Shown here in pieces: positions 33,596 to 45,500 of a DNA stretch of 64,000 nt. Position 1 is the stretch's first letter. Each line of letters starts with the position of its first letter. The DNA lies in contig JAAALK010000286.1 of the NCBI GenBank assembly GCA_019279435.1, positions 27,713,712-27,777,711 on the forward strand. The letters run 5' to 3'. Origin of the DNA: Zizania palustris. Taxonomy: Eukaryota; Streptophyta; Magnoliopsida; Poales; Poaceae. The translations under genes were made by a program, and so were the position numbers. The notes under the pieces were generated by a model. That model searched no databases. It was not told where the DNA came from and saw only the letters and a program-made list of their open reading frames with translations.

Positions 33596-34766
33596 GGGGA
33601 GCTGATTTTAATTGTATTGCATATGCTCATTATGTGTGGAATTGCACTTACATATTTTGCTATTATACGCCTGCTTTTAATTCAAAGAAATCATGACAGC
33701 TCAGCTCTATGAAATATGTCTGGAACATTGTTTGTGCATGATGTTTTCTTTTCTAAAATCAAAACTTGCTCACCGCATAATCTTGTATCTAGCTTGTTTA
33801 GGCTGGACTGCTTTTAGCTATCTTTTATCTACTTGACAGCAAGACACTGTTCCTTGGATGCTAAAATTTGCAACTTGAAAAATATGTTCTTTATTCATGG
33901 ATATTCTTCAAGATACTTGAATCAAAATCAAAAATCCATGCTTTGTCTGGTTTAAATGAAAAGATCCAGGAGGGTTTGTTTGTCGCACTACTCTATTCTA
34001 GACTGCTTACCATTGCACATTGGTCTGAACTGGGATAGTGTAGTGTATGCCAAAATCACCGCCTTAAGCTTCAGATGGCTTTCATGCCTAGGCTTGGCTT
34101 GATTGGAAAGTATAAGGTGGACAAACAAATAACCCCTGGCATTAAGAAAAAGAACAACAAATTTAATTGATCATCAAGTTTGCTTTCACAGCTCCTTTTG
34201 AACAAGACTTGTCTGTCTAGGGTAGAAATTGTTAGCTTTGCGCAGTCCTTGCCTTCTCATGTCTAACTACTGTGATTAAGTGGTGATGCTTTTTACTTCA
34301 AAATGACAAAATCACATGCCATCATCTTGTTTCACAGATTGTTAAATTGAGCTGAGCACATGATCATTTGTGTTAATTTTGGCATATTTTTGCATTATAT
34401 GTCCTTGCAATTCTATTCATTTCGAAGCTTTGCATTTTTTGAAATGCTCCTTGATGCTTGCATTGCCAAAGGGGGAGAGGTTTGCTATGTTCTCTGCCGC
34501 AAGAAGGCATCATTTTAAAAGGGGGAGAGATTTTTGACATAAAGGGGGAGAAAAATTTGCTCACATTTGCTCAACTCAGGGGGAGTTTTTATCCAAAGGG
34601 AGTTTTGCCGAAGGGGCTTTTACTCTTTTACAAAGGGGAAGAAAATTTCTTTTAAGTGACATGCTTTGGCTCTTTTCTGAGTTTTTTATGGTCACTTGTG
34701 TGCTGAAATTTTTTACTTTTTCTTGAACTTCAATTTGGTTGTCAATGCACTCATCAAGGGGGAGAT
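33596..34766 (+). other. Sirevirus B 3' non-coding region and PPT
   Basis: About 1.17 kb without a credible gene. Purine runs AAAGGGGGAG-like occur near 34468, 34517, 34541 and 34577, and the functional tract CATCAAGGGGGAGAT lies at 34752-34766. The block 33958-34142 is conserved with Copia A, including GTGTAGTGTATGCCAA and AAATAACCCCTGGCA. Confidence 0.85.
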
Positions 34767-36745
34767 TGAGAAACCAAGGGTTGGTTTCGGTGTTTTGTGA
34801 TGAGTGATTGACAGGATTTTACCCTCTGTTCGAAGGGTACCTCCGAAGGGGCTTCGGAGGTGGTACCTCCGAAGGGTGTTCGGAGGTGTGTCACCGGAGT
34901 GTGTTCGGTGTTTGCTTGTTGCAGCTGTGCAGCGGAGTGTGCCTGTCGGAGGGGTCCGGCAGTACGCGATGACTGGGTTCGTACCGATGGCTTCGGTACT
35001 TTGGGCGGTACACCGGAGTGTGTGCCGGAGGTTGCTAACCCGGAGAGGTCTCCGGAGTACTGGATACACTTGTTTGCTTGTCGGTGGTGCGCAGGGACTT
35101 CGGAGGCGACGGACAGGGTTCGAGCCAGGTGAACCTGGGTCAAGCGGGTGGCTTGATGCCAGGGGAGCGGGGAGCTCCGTCACGGTGGCTGCGAAGGTGG
35201 TCCGGGTCGGTCCTCGGGTCGAGACGTGCCAGGTGAAGGCAGAGAGTGCGGAGCGTGGCTCCGGCTGAAGGTACTCCGAGACAAAGTCCTCGGAGGTGAG
35301 GCACTTCGAAGGTACTCCGGATGGAGTGACTTCGGAGTTGGTGGACCAAGTCCTCTGCGGAGGCAAGGGTTCGAAGTGTGCTCCGGAGGGAGACACTCGA
35401 AGGTGGCCCGACGAAGGTCTCAGAAGTCGAGGCGCATCGAAGGCATGGTCCGGGTGAGGCTCGTCGTGGAGTGTGCTCGGGAAGAGGCACTGCGACGGAG
35501 TGCTCATGGAATGCTTCATGCGGAGGCCTTGGACGAAGGAGGGACTTCGAAGGGTGGTACTCCGAAGGTGGGGCTTCGGAGTGAGGATGACTTGTGGTGC
35601 TTCGGCCATGCATGGCTTCGGTACACGGACGGACGGTGTTCGAGCTCGGAGTAGCTGCGAAGCCGTGGTGATCCACTCTGAAGGTGGTGGTGCGAAGGCT
35701 CAAGGGGCTTTGACGGCTTCGGCTCAAAACCGTCACTGTATCGAAGGACTTCTTCGGCGGAGCGAAAGCCAACGGGCTGCAGGCTTCTCGCCGAAGCTTC
35801 CGCACCCCTCGCGTGCGAAGGGAGGTTCCAGAAGTCAACACTGCAAAGGCTGACACTGTCTGTTCTGAAAAAGGCTGACACTGTCCCCTCTGCACCTGAC
35901 AGAGAAGCCTCCAAAATAAAGGTGGACTACCTTTTGTACCCCTTAGTTCTGTAGAGACAAATCAGTTGTAAACCCTAGGGGTAAAGTAGTCACTTCCTTA
36001 GGATGAAGCCGTGGGCTATAAATATGGGGGCTCGGTAGGTAACATTTAACACTTTGAGCATTTACTGTTGAGCTCCTGTAGACAGACCTCGCTGTATTCA
36101 TTCTGAGTTCATTTTATTTCAGTGTTCCTTGTTCAAGCGGCGAAGCCCTGCTTCCTTGTGCTTTTGCTTGAGCTCGCGTTGCATACCTCGCTAGTCTTAG
36201 TTCACCGAAGCCTGTCTTGGCGAAGGGTGTTTTTCTCGCGAAGTGTGCTTTACAGTTTGCTGTCGCTCTGTGTAACACGAGGCTAGACCTCACTGCTTAC
36301 TAGCGAAGCCCTGTTCTTTTCCCGTTTTGCTTCTTGTGTCAAAGCCCTTAGTCTAGTCCTGTTGTGTGCGTGTAGACCTTCGTGTACGAAGCCCAGCATC
36401 AGTTGTTGTCGCTAAGTACTTGGTCGAAGTCCTCAGAGGGCTGTCCACTCTAGCGAAGGGTGAAGTGCGAAACCTGCTCGAAGCACCCTGTGTGCGGAGC
36501 CTGCACTGACTTAGCGGAGTAGATTTTCGAGGGTTGTAAGTGGAGCGAAGTCTTCTTGGCTTCGAACTTTTGCCTCTCCGAAGCCTATGTTCGAAGGTGT
36601 CAAAGTACCTCCGAACCAGACCTTCGAAGGTTGTGTTCGAAGCCTGTTCCGCAGAAGACAGAACTGATCCGAAGGCTAAATTCTTAGCCCGAAATTTTAA
36701 TAGCTCCCATTCACCCCCCCTCTGGTCGCCGTTTCCGGTCCAACA
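34767..36745 (+). repeat. 3' (second) LTR of Sirevirus B
   Basis: Same length and ends as the first LTR, with a TATAAATA at 36017-36024. Five transitions separate the two. Uniquely, it is followed by a PBS and gag rather than by host DNA. Confidence 0.95.
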
Positions 36746-37608
36746 ATTGGTATCAGAGCAAGGTTAAGATCACCTGTTGACCTTAACCGGTTTTGTGATC
36801 TGTTGGCGACATGGATAGAGGCAGTAAAATTCCTCTGTTCGATGGGACAGATTTTGCATACTGGAAGGTGCGCATGGAGGCTTACTTGTTAAGCCAAGGA
36901 AATGCAATTTGGGAGATTGTGGACTCACAATACTCCATCCCTGATACCCGCACCACTCAAACTGAAAAAGATCAGTATATTGCCAACTCGAAGGCAAGGA
37001 ACATACTGTTCATTGGTCTGAGTCGGAGTGAGTTTGATAGGGTGCAGCACCTTAGGACTGCTAGGGAAATTTGGACAACACTCACTGTCTTTCATGAGGG
37101 CTCTGCTCAGATTAAGGCCAGGCGCCAAAGCACCTACAATCAACAGTATCAGCTGTTTGTGCAGGCACCTGGTGAATCTGTAGATGCCATGTTTTCTCGT
37201 TTTGACGCGATAGTGAGTAACTTGCGATCCAACGGGACGCTTGCTTACAGTGATCACGATAGGGCTATCAAGCTTCTCTATGCTCTTGACCGTAGCATAT
37301 GGGAGGTGAAGATATCCAGCATTGAGGAGTCCACAGGCTATGACACATTGACCTGTGACGAACTCTTTAGCAAGCTGAAGTCCACAGAGATTGCCAAGGC
37401 ATCTCTTGCTGTGCATAGAAGCTCTTTGCCACAGCCATTGGCATTGGTTTCCAGCACTAGCCGTGGCACCACTGCAGAACCAAGCACATCAGGCACTTGT
37501 GTTCTTGCAGATGGTTTTGCTTTGTCCTCCCTGGTCTCCGTCACAAAGGAGCAGGTGGACACTCTAGCTGATGATGAGCTTGCTCTCATTGCCCGGAGGT
37601 TCACCCGC
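36746..37608 (+). pseudogene. Truncated second internal region of Sirevirus B (PBS and gag N-terminus)
   Basis: This repeats 27900-28762 at a constant offset of 8846 with no difference that I noticed. The gag frame (from 36811) is open for about 266 codons, then runs into unrelated sequence and stops at 37647 before the zinc knuckle. Breakpoint is at 37608/37609. It is a product of a tandem LTR-internal-LTR-internal arrangement that lost its right part. Confidence 0.9.
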
Positions 37609-37634
37609 ATGCAACGAATAGATGCATGCAACGA
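37609..37634. other. Junction filler with a short direct repeat
   Basis: ATGCAACGAATA occurs at 37609-37620 and again at 37626-37637, straddling the junction. It looks like templated filler made at a repaired break. Confidence 0.6.
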
Positions 37635-38218
37635 ATATTACGAGTAAGTTTTATTGTCTCTTAATTTTAAATAGTTTAAATCTGTAAGTTATTTTGCAGT
37701 TAATTTTATCTGTTAGTTTTATTGTATTAGCATAAAAATTAATCTCACAGTTAAACTTTTAATCTGTTAAATTTTTATTACTTATTTAGTATTATTTATT
37801 TAAGTGTTTTTACTCGGCTCATATAAAAAAAAATTTAGTCGCGGTAATATATTTATTCTAGATTTCCATGAAATATTTTAGGTTTATTTCGACCGTAGTC
37901 TAAATATTCTATTAATATATTTAGGCTTTTTGCTTACGTTATTAAATATTTCTAGTACCAATTTTATTTACTGCAGTAGTTCTAGTTAGTTTATCTTTAA
38001 TATCATTTTAATTGAGACACCGATTATTTTTTTGGCTAAACCACTTTAATTCCAGTAATTTACTTTGCTAATATTATTTGTGTGGTTAAGTTATTTTGGG
38101 TGTTGGAATTAGATCATAGTTTAGCAAGAATTTTTAGGCGCCCATTCACCCCCCTCTGGTCGCTACTTTCGATCCTAAACAATGGCGGCAACGCAGAGTC
38201 CGCCGCCGGTGGGAACGA

Positions 38219-38407
38219 CAAATGTAAATAAGGGCATCAACGTCATTTTACATGATTTTTGTGGTTAAAAAAATAAATCAGGTGAAAACCCTTGTAAGGG
38301 TAAAATTACCAATTACTCTTGAAATAGATTGTATTTTTACAAATACAATATAAAGAGTGGCATTTTTAGAAATGTAACGACTCAGAGTGGCATATTTACA
38401 ATTTTTC
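38219..38407 (-). repeat. Right terminal inverted repeat of the MULE
   Basis: Inverse of 25013-25202; followed by CAAATCCAG, the 9-bp target duplication. Confidence 0.88.
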
Positions 38408-38478
38408 CAAATCCAGCAGTATCAGCGCGGAAGGCATCCGCACGAAATACGTATTCGTTCCGTGCCCAGGCACCGAAA

Positions 38479-39130
38479 TAGGGGTGGCAATATCCCCGGT
38501 GGAGCCGGGGATCCGCCGGGGACCCGCCCCTACGGGGCCGGGGATGGGTTCAATTTTTCACCCGCGGGTTCATCGGGTCGGGGCCCCGCATAATGTCGGG
38601 TTCGGGTTGATTATTTAACCCGCGGGTCCCCGCGGGTACCCGATCCAATAAATAAAAAACTTATATATATGTATATATTTATATATGTATATATGTATAT
38701 GTATATATGTATATTTATATATGTATATTTATATATGTATATGTATATATGTATATTTATATATGTATATGTATATATATGTATATATATTGGTCTAATG
38801 TAAGATGATAAAAAACCTAACTTTAATATTGATGAATTTTGTTTGTTGGAATGTTGGAAAATGTAAACAAGATGATTTACGGTGATATTTAGTTTGAATT
38901 TTGTTATATTTGTGATTTATAAATTATGTCATTTGTATATTTTTAAATTTCAAAACGGGTCCGCGGGAACCCGACGGGTTTGCGGGAACCCGACGGGTTT
39001 GCGGGAACTCGACGGGTCCAGGTCCGGGTGAAAAATTTCACCCGCGGGGTTAACGGGGCCGGGTCCTACCGGGTCCGGGTTCGGGTCTGGTATTCACCAA
39101 CCCGGACCCGCCCCGGCCCCGTTGCCAAAG
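38479..39130. mobile_element. Candidate MITE or short hAT-like element upstream of NUP1
   Basis: The left edge TAGGGGTGGCAATATCCCCG and the right edge CCCCGGCCCCGTTGCC are inverted relatives (reverse complement of the right: GGCAACGGGGCCGGGG). The ends are rich in CCCGCGGG and GGGTCCGGG and the centre is AT-rich. This pattern is common for short non-autonomous hAT-type repeats of plants. No clean 8-bp duplication was found, so the class is tentative. Confidence 0.5.
38661..38792. repeat. (TATATG/TATATT)n AT-rich microsatellite
   Basis: About 130 bases of alternating purine/pyrimidine TATATGTATA-type repeats lie inside the candidate MITE. Confidence 0.88.
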
Positions 39131-39188
39131 GAAAGCCGCGATGTACCCGGGCCTGGCGCGTCGCGAGAGCCCTAGGCCTAGCCTTCCG

Positions 39189-39212
39189 CCCCCCCCCCCC
39201 CCCCCCCCCCCC
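39189..39212. repeat. C24 homopolymer in the NUP1 leader
   Basis: Twenty-four consecutive C (so G24 on the template strand) lie 74 bases before the NUP1 ATG. Length is likely to vary and to be error-prone in sequencing. Confidence 0.9.
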
Positions 39213-39286
39213 GCGCGCCTCTTCCTCGCTTGCCCGCGCCCCCGCCTCTGGTTGCGCCTCCGCCTCCGCCTCTCCGCCTCCGTGAG

Positions 39287-39584
39287 ATGGAGCCGAGTCC
39301 GTACGCAGGCGTCGGCGGGAAGATCCGGCGCCGCCCGCCCTCCCGCACCTCCACCCCCTACGACCGCCCCTCGGCCGCCGCTGCCGCGCCCCGCCTCGCT
39401 TCTGCGGCCGCGGCGGCGGACGCCTACCCGCGGCGGGGCGGCGAGGGTGGCGGGTGGATGTCCAGGCTCGTGGACCCCGCCTCCCGCCTCATCGCCGGCG
39501 GTGCCGCGCGGCTGTTCTCGACGGTGTTCCGCAAGCGCCTCGCCCCTGCGCCGGCTCCGTCCCAGCCACTGTCGACGCCTCCCG
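39287..39584 (+). CDS. NUP1: NUP1 exon 1
   Basis: ATG at 39287 begins MEPSPYAGVGGKIRRRPP. Residues 57-85 (WMSRLVDPASRLIAGGAARL and on to FRKRL) form a likely amphipathic and basic segment near the N-terminus, which in NUP1 and animal Nup153 helps attach to the pore or envelope. Donor CCG/GTAAGC. The exon is very GC-rich, as usual for grass first exons. Confidence 0.88.
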
Positions 39585-42500
39585 GTAAGCCTATGCTTCC
39601 TGTGCGCTCCCCTGAGATTCATGCTTGCTTCAGCGGGTTGTGGCCGTGAGCCTATTTAGGGTCTCGTTCTTCCGGGGCTTGCTAGGGTTTAGCTCACATT
39701 AGCTTGCACCTGCTTCTGGTATGATTGATTTTAGCTTTAACCGTGCTTTCCCTGTTATGGAGCAGTAGACTCGTGATGAAAACGAGGCTATTCTACAACT
39801 AAAGTTTGTGCAAAGTTCTATGCTCCATCTCTCGTTTGTATATTTGAACTTTAGCTTACTAGGTTTTGTTTAAAACTGTAGTGGTACTACTTGCCTAATT
39901 CTTCCAAAGACTAACACAAGTATTTGGTGCTCGAAGGTGGCAACGTTAGACAAATTTAGGATAAAAAATCAGGTGCGCTATGATCACTGTATTACTGCCA
40001 CGCAAACGATCCTAGTTCAGTGTAAGACTGGTTCTATGTTTTTTAAAACCAAAACCATATGGGAAGATTACCATAAGACATATTCTTCCTGTTTCTGTTT
40101 TATCTGTTCCATTACCTAATGACAATATTGAGTGGCATATTAAAATGCAGTATGTTGTTGGTTTCATGGTTGCTTCATGCATGCAGGAAGCAATAATGAG
40201 CCAAACCAAGACTTACCTGAGCTGACACAAACCGTAAGTTACAACCATGTGCTAGAAAAAAACTATACTCTGTTTTATTTAATATATTTGGTGGCATATG
40301 CTGTATACTTTTGTTGCAATTTGTTATATTTCCCTTGCAACAGTTTTGACCCTTTCTTTTTTGAAATGAAAAATTTCTGATGCAGGATTCAACTCCAATA
40401 CTGGTGAAAGGGAAGAACCCCACTGGTACATCGGACGAAAAGGCATCGTCTGAAGTAGAGCACTTGTTAATGAGGAAAACATTCACCAGGAAAGTATCTT
40501 CATAATTAGTCTTGAACTGAGAGTACCATGATGGCAAAAGATTTTGATTGTTGTTTGTGACTATTTCTGATCTTCTAGTGTAATGGCTATATCGATTATG
40601 CGATATTCAACTCATTTATTATTTTCTTTCCTTTTCTATTGGTGTGTAGTGTGTGCTGGGGGCCCACTTAAAATCCTTTGCAACACTATCCCTTCTTTTG
40701 TCCTGTTCTTCTAAAGCTGTCCAATGACGATGTGGTTTTTTATTTGCAGGGTTGAGTTTGACCGTCTTACAGACTTACTGCGTGCAAGGACCATGGAGTC
40801 TGATTTGTCTGCACCGGTAGATTCCCATGAGGATAAGAACAAAGCAAGTATCATAACTGTTGGAATAGGAGGCTCTGCATCACATGGGATTGCTGCTGAT
40901 CGTTCTCTGCCTGCTGATGTAAGGAGTTTTCCTGCACATATTATTTCTGTTCTAGATGTTTCATAAATTCAGGATAACTGATAATTTTACATTGAAGCAA
41001 TAAAAGAACAGTTTTAATATACCCAGCAAGCACCGTTTATGGTGTTGGTACAGACACATCTGTAGGTTGCTGGTTTGGTTTATGAATGCAATTGTTTGAA
41101 CGATCTCTAATGTTAGGATATACTGTATAACCATGTTTACCTTCTGCCAATCACTGAAGTCCATTTTCCTGTCTTTTTATTGCAAGTTGGGCTGTAGGTT
41201 CCTAAACTTGCATGCATGTTACATGGACTCATCAGCCCAAAAACATTTAACATATTAACATGTGTTAAATGCTACAATAATTGCATAGGGATGTCCGACT
41301 AAGATGGCAGTTACAATGCAACTTTTTTCCTTGATAACGGTGACTTGGATTATTTGAGTTGGCATTTTTTAGGCTTCATTTGCACGAAAGCTCTTTCTCA
41401 CCTTTCATTGCGTTTGATTGCTAGCTATACAGGATGTCCTGTTTGCGATGTTGAAATTTCGTATGAATTTGCAGATGCAATTCCTACAAAATCCCATATC
41501 CCAAATAAGACGATGGATTTTAACATTGGTTTCCTTGCTCTGTCTAATTACTGTAATACAGCTTTGCTACTTCAGCTTTTTGGTGTGATTTAGGACAAAA
41601 CAAGCAAGTGCATGCTTTCATTCAGCAACTTAATTTGCTGTTTAATTTGCAGGATCCAGTTTGTGGTGCTAGTTCACGTGCAAAGCTCGCAAAGCAATAC
41701 ATGAACTCCTGTTATTTGAGAGAACCCCAACCAAACAGTTTGAGGAGTCAAGTACTCCTCAAGAACAAGGCAGAAGCAAGCAACATTACCTATGATAGAA
41801 GCAGATCTGGAGGACCGTTTGTTCTAGAATTGAATCAATTTGGCAATGGAAACTCTGAGCTTCCTTTGAATGACCATGTGACTCCAGGATTACGCTGGCG
41901 ATCAGCAATATATAGAATGTCCTGTTCCCCATTTTTCAAGGTCTTCTATTTACTGCATATAATGTCGTACTCGTATCGTTCTATACTTCTATGAGATATA
42001 TTCATGTGTTCTCCACATGGCATACTCTTGATTTTTGGTGTTTCAATTTTCACCTTGTTCAATTCAATGATGGATGTAAGCTGAGAAAGTGAGCAGTAAA
42101 TATCTATTATATTTAACAGGGACCAAGCTCCAATGATATAAATATGTCACCGTTTTCATCATCTCAGGCACGAGCTCATAGTTTGGTTTCTGGCGGCAGG
42201 CAGGTAATTTATTAATACTTTATGAAAACAAATGCCACACTTCATACCACATTATGCATTTTATTTTATCTATATAGTTAGATGAACAAGTTCACATTAT
42301 TGATAAGAGTTCCACATATAATTTGCAGTTATGGTTGAACAACCTAGCCATCTAAGCTCTTATCCCTTTGTTATATGTTTGTATTGTTGTAAATGTAAGC
42401 ATTGATATGGTATAAAGTAGCAGGTATTCCTGTTTGATTTGATACTAGTGTTGTGTCATGGAAACTTGTTATTTAGGTATAACAAGTTTTACACCAGTGA

Positions 42501-45500
42501 AGAACATTCTCTATGATATATGGTCTAAACCAGACCTAAGAGAGCTTTTCTTAATCCTGCATCTTCCTAACAGGTCTTGAAACGAAGAGGCACCGGTTTG
42601 GACAATGAGCTTGGATCTATTGGCCCCATACGCAGGATTCGTCAAAAGTCAAACATGATGTCTACGTTTAAAGATGCTCGTGTGACCCCCCAGGGGAACT
42701 TTCTTCCTAGCCATACAATTGGTTCAGATTTATCTGATGGCAGTTCACCCATCCAGGGCCTTCATAGTTCGAAGAGACCATTGCTTGGGACTGGTCAAGC
42801 TGTGCGAGAGGAACATAGGAATGACGATGGAAAATCCTCTGGCGATAATGTTCTTGCTATGTCACCTCAATCAAACAAGATGGCTGAGAAGATATTTGAG
42901 CAGCTTAACATAATAGTCCCTTCACCAAAGGTGAAACAGTCTCGTCCACAACCTGCCACTGGGAACGCGAGTCGCTCCATGTTAAAACAACCTGTTTTTC
43001 AAGACAATGAGCCAAACAGTGCGACTGACCCCACTAGTTCCCAGAAATTTCAATATATGGATAGAGTTAATCGCTCCCTTGATCCAGAGCTGAATGGCTC
43101 ACCATTGAGTAGTGACAAGCTGAGAAAAGATGGATCATCAAAACTGTCATGCTCATTTCAGGATTTAGGCAACAAAGGCATTAAGTCTGATAATGTCGCT
43201 GTGTTTGACAAGTCTGCCATTTTGGGAAGTTCAGTTTCTGCTACGATATTGGGCAAGCCAGGCTTTAAAATGGCTGTTTTCGAGGTATGGGGAAAATTAA
43301 CTCTTGGGTCTTCAAATTATATTGTATGTTCAGTTGTTCACTCATGATCTGACACCCCCTCCCATTTTTTTGCAGGATCTATCAGAGTTTGATGATGATC
43401 AGGATCCCCCTGTCCCATCTAAAAATTCAGCAGGCAAGACAGAAGTGAAGACAATTGATAATAAATTTGATTTGAAGATAAAGGAGCAGAAAGTTGAGTC
43501 AAATTTAGTGGAGAAGGTTGTTAGTGCTCCAGTTAGTGAGAATCCTATAGCATCCCCACCAACAGGTGTCCCTTCTTTAGGCCTATTTTCACCTAATGAT
43601 GCTGACAAGAGGGTTAATCCTGATGTTCCTTCACACAACAATATTGGTCTCAGATTCCCACACATACCCCCTGACACCCATTCTGAGAGTACTGTGTCAC
43701 AAGTGTCACTTGTTTCAAGTAAAGACAACAAACTGACCAGTGCATCAGCTTTTACGTTTGGCCTCAAGCAGTCCAGTGCATCAGATTCAGAACCATCGAA
43801 CAATGCTGGTATAAAGACAGGAGCAAGACTTGGAGAGAGGTGATTTTCTTGGCACTCTGCTGTTCCCTTTTTTTCCTTATGCACCCAAGTCAATTATTGG
43901 TCATTTGCACTAGTCATCTTTTGGGAGGAGAAACTATGAAAACAAAATAAACAAAAACCAGAATTTATAAATTCATTGGTTGTTGCCTACTGATAACATG
44001 CTAAAAGGAATGTTCATGCTAGCTATTTGTTTGATAAGTTCCTTATATCATGTTCTTCTCAAAATGTCATGATATCTCTGTGATAAGGGCTAAAAATCTG
44101 GTACACTATTCATTATTAACTACAACCACCATTTGAATATACATGTTGGGTAAATGATATGGTGGGTGTCACCGGTAGGGATTTCGGGGGAATTGGAAGG
44201 AACTAAACTTCTTAATTGATAAGGAAACGAGGTAGTTGGCATGGTTGTCACGGCGCCCCGGCGAGTCCAGTCGCCAGGGGGTCGACTGGACGCCTAGGCG
44301 CCTAGGCGGGCGCCTAGGCGTCGCCTAGGCGACCAATTAAATTCAGCATTTCAGCACACAACCACACATAGTTCATACTTCATAGCACAATTAAATTCGC
44401 CTAGGCATACTCCATAGTCCATAGTTCATACTTCATAGTTCATAACACACAACCACACATGCAAAATAAAGTTTCACACAATTCACACAAGTCCATAGCA
44501 AGCAAACAAAGTAAAGGTTCAAACTTCAAAGTTCAAACAAGCAATGAAACTCTCCTAATGGTTCTAAACTTCTAATCAACATCAAACACTATATCATCGT
44601 GGCCACTCTCATTGGCATTCCGTGGAGCACAATCTTGAGGACTAGATGGTGGTTGGCCAAAATCATCTTCAATATCAAGGTCATCGGCCACATAGTGATC
44701 TTCATCATCTTCCTCTCCTCCAGATACTTGTTCTTCTTCTTCAATAATTGAGGTAGAAGCTGGTACACTTCGACGAGTACGAGCATACGTCCTAGTTATC
44801 CTAGGTGCCCGAAGTGATTCACTTGCACCAATGGCTTCATCAACATGAGACCAAAAGAGATCATCTCCAGGATGGACTTCATCATTTCCCATCAAGTGAA
44901 CCCATTCATTGTCCCATTGGAACTCTTCTAAGATCAATGGGTTGAAATTTGTTCCTTCAACCCGCATCTTTCTAAATCTTTCCGCAATCTTCATGTTGTA
45001 TTGAATATAAACCAAGTCATTCAGTCTTTTGTGCTCCAAGCGATTCCTTTTCTTTGTATGGATCTACAAAGTAATTAATAGTTACTACTTAGTACTTACT
45101 AATATAGCAATCTATGAATGAAAGACAAGTACTCAAGTAGACATGATTTGTAGTCGCTTACAAATTCAAATATGCTCCAATTGCGCTCACAACCAGAAGC
45201 TGAACAACAAAGACCAATGATGCGTCTTGCAAAAGTTTGTAGCTCTCTACTTAGTCCACCAAAAGCACCCCACCAATCAACTACAGTAGTTGTACAATAT
45301 GTTAGAGCTAGAAGTCTAGAACACAAAATATAGTAAGAATAGTATAGGATTGTAGGTCTTACGAGGGTTTTTGGTTTTTTGTTGCTTCACTGCCAATGGC
45401 TTTGCAAAGATCCCCCTTGTGTTCTCATAGTCATCCGCTTGATTACTTATTTGTACAAGCAAGACATCATCATCAAACATCAGAGTCTCAAGGACATCAT

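Larger units (their letters stand above)
25921..36745 (+). mobile_element. Nearly intact Sirevirus (Copia) B
   Basis: Two 1979-bp LTRs differ by only five substitutions that I can find, all transitions (about 99.7 percent identity, on the order of 0.1 million years at 1.3e-8). Between them lie a PBS, an open 820-codon gag, an open 1050-codon pol and a 3' region with a PPT. A single TAG separates gag and pol in one frame. No envelope-like frame is present. After the second LTR the internal region restarts (36746-37608). The left flank ATATT (25916-25920) recurs at 37635-37639. Confidence 0.95.
25540..38178 (+). repeat. Solo Sirevirus-type LTR inserted in the MULE, split by a younger Sirevirus
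   Basis: The left part 25540-25915 starts TGAGAAACC and matches the U3 of the Copia A LTR, including both copies of the GACTCAGGTACACGGG repeat. The right part 37640-38178 ends with GGCGCCCATTCACCCCCC and GATCCTAA, the lineage's LTR terminus, with no PBS after it. ACAAT occurs at 25535-25539 and 38179-38183 and is the likely 5-bp target duplication, although the usual terminal CA is blurred by a small loss. The middle differs from Copia A, so this is a related subfamily. Confidence 0.7.
25013..38407. mobile_element. Mutator-like element (Pack-MULE type) carrying nested retrotransposons
   Basis: Inverted repeats 25013-25202 and 38219-38407 are about 190 bp long and alignable over their whole length. 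They begin GAGAAAATTGTAAATATGCC on the left and, in reverse complement, GAAAAATTGTAAATATGCC on the right. A perfect 9-bp duplication CAAATCCAG flanks them at 25004-25012 and 38408-38416. Long inverted repeats plus a 9-bp duplication are the hallmark of the Mutator superfamily. Without the nested Copia material the element is only about 0.75 kb and has no transposase, so it is non-autonomous. Confidence 0.88.

Noticed and set aside
39050..39659. 190- and 172-codon frames overlapping NUP1 exon 1
   Set aside because: NUP1 frame has family motifs and a correct donor; the others run into the poly-C tract and MITE.
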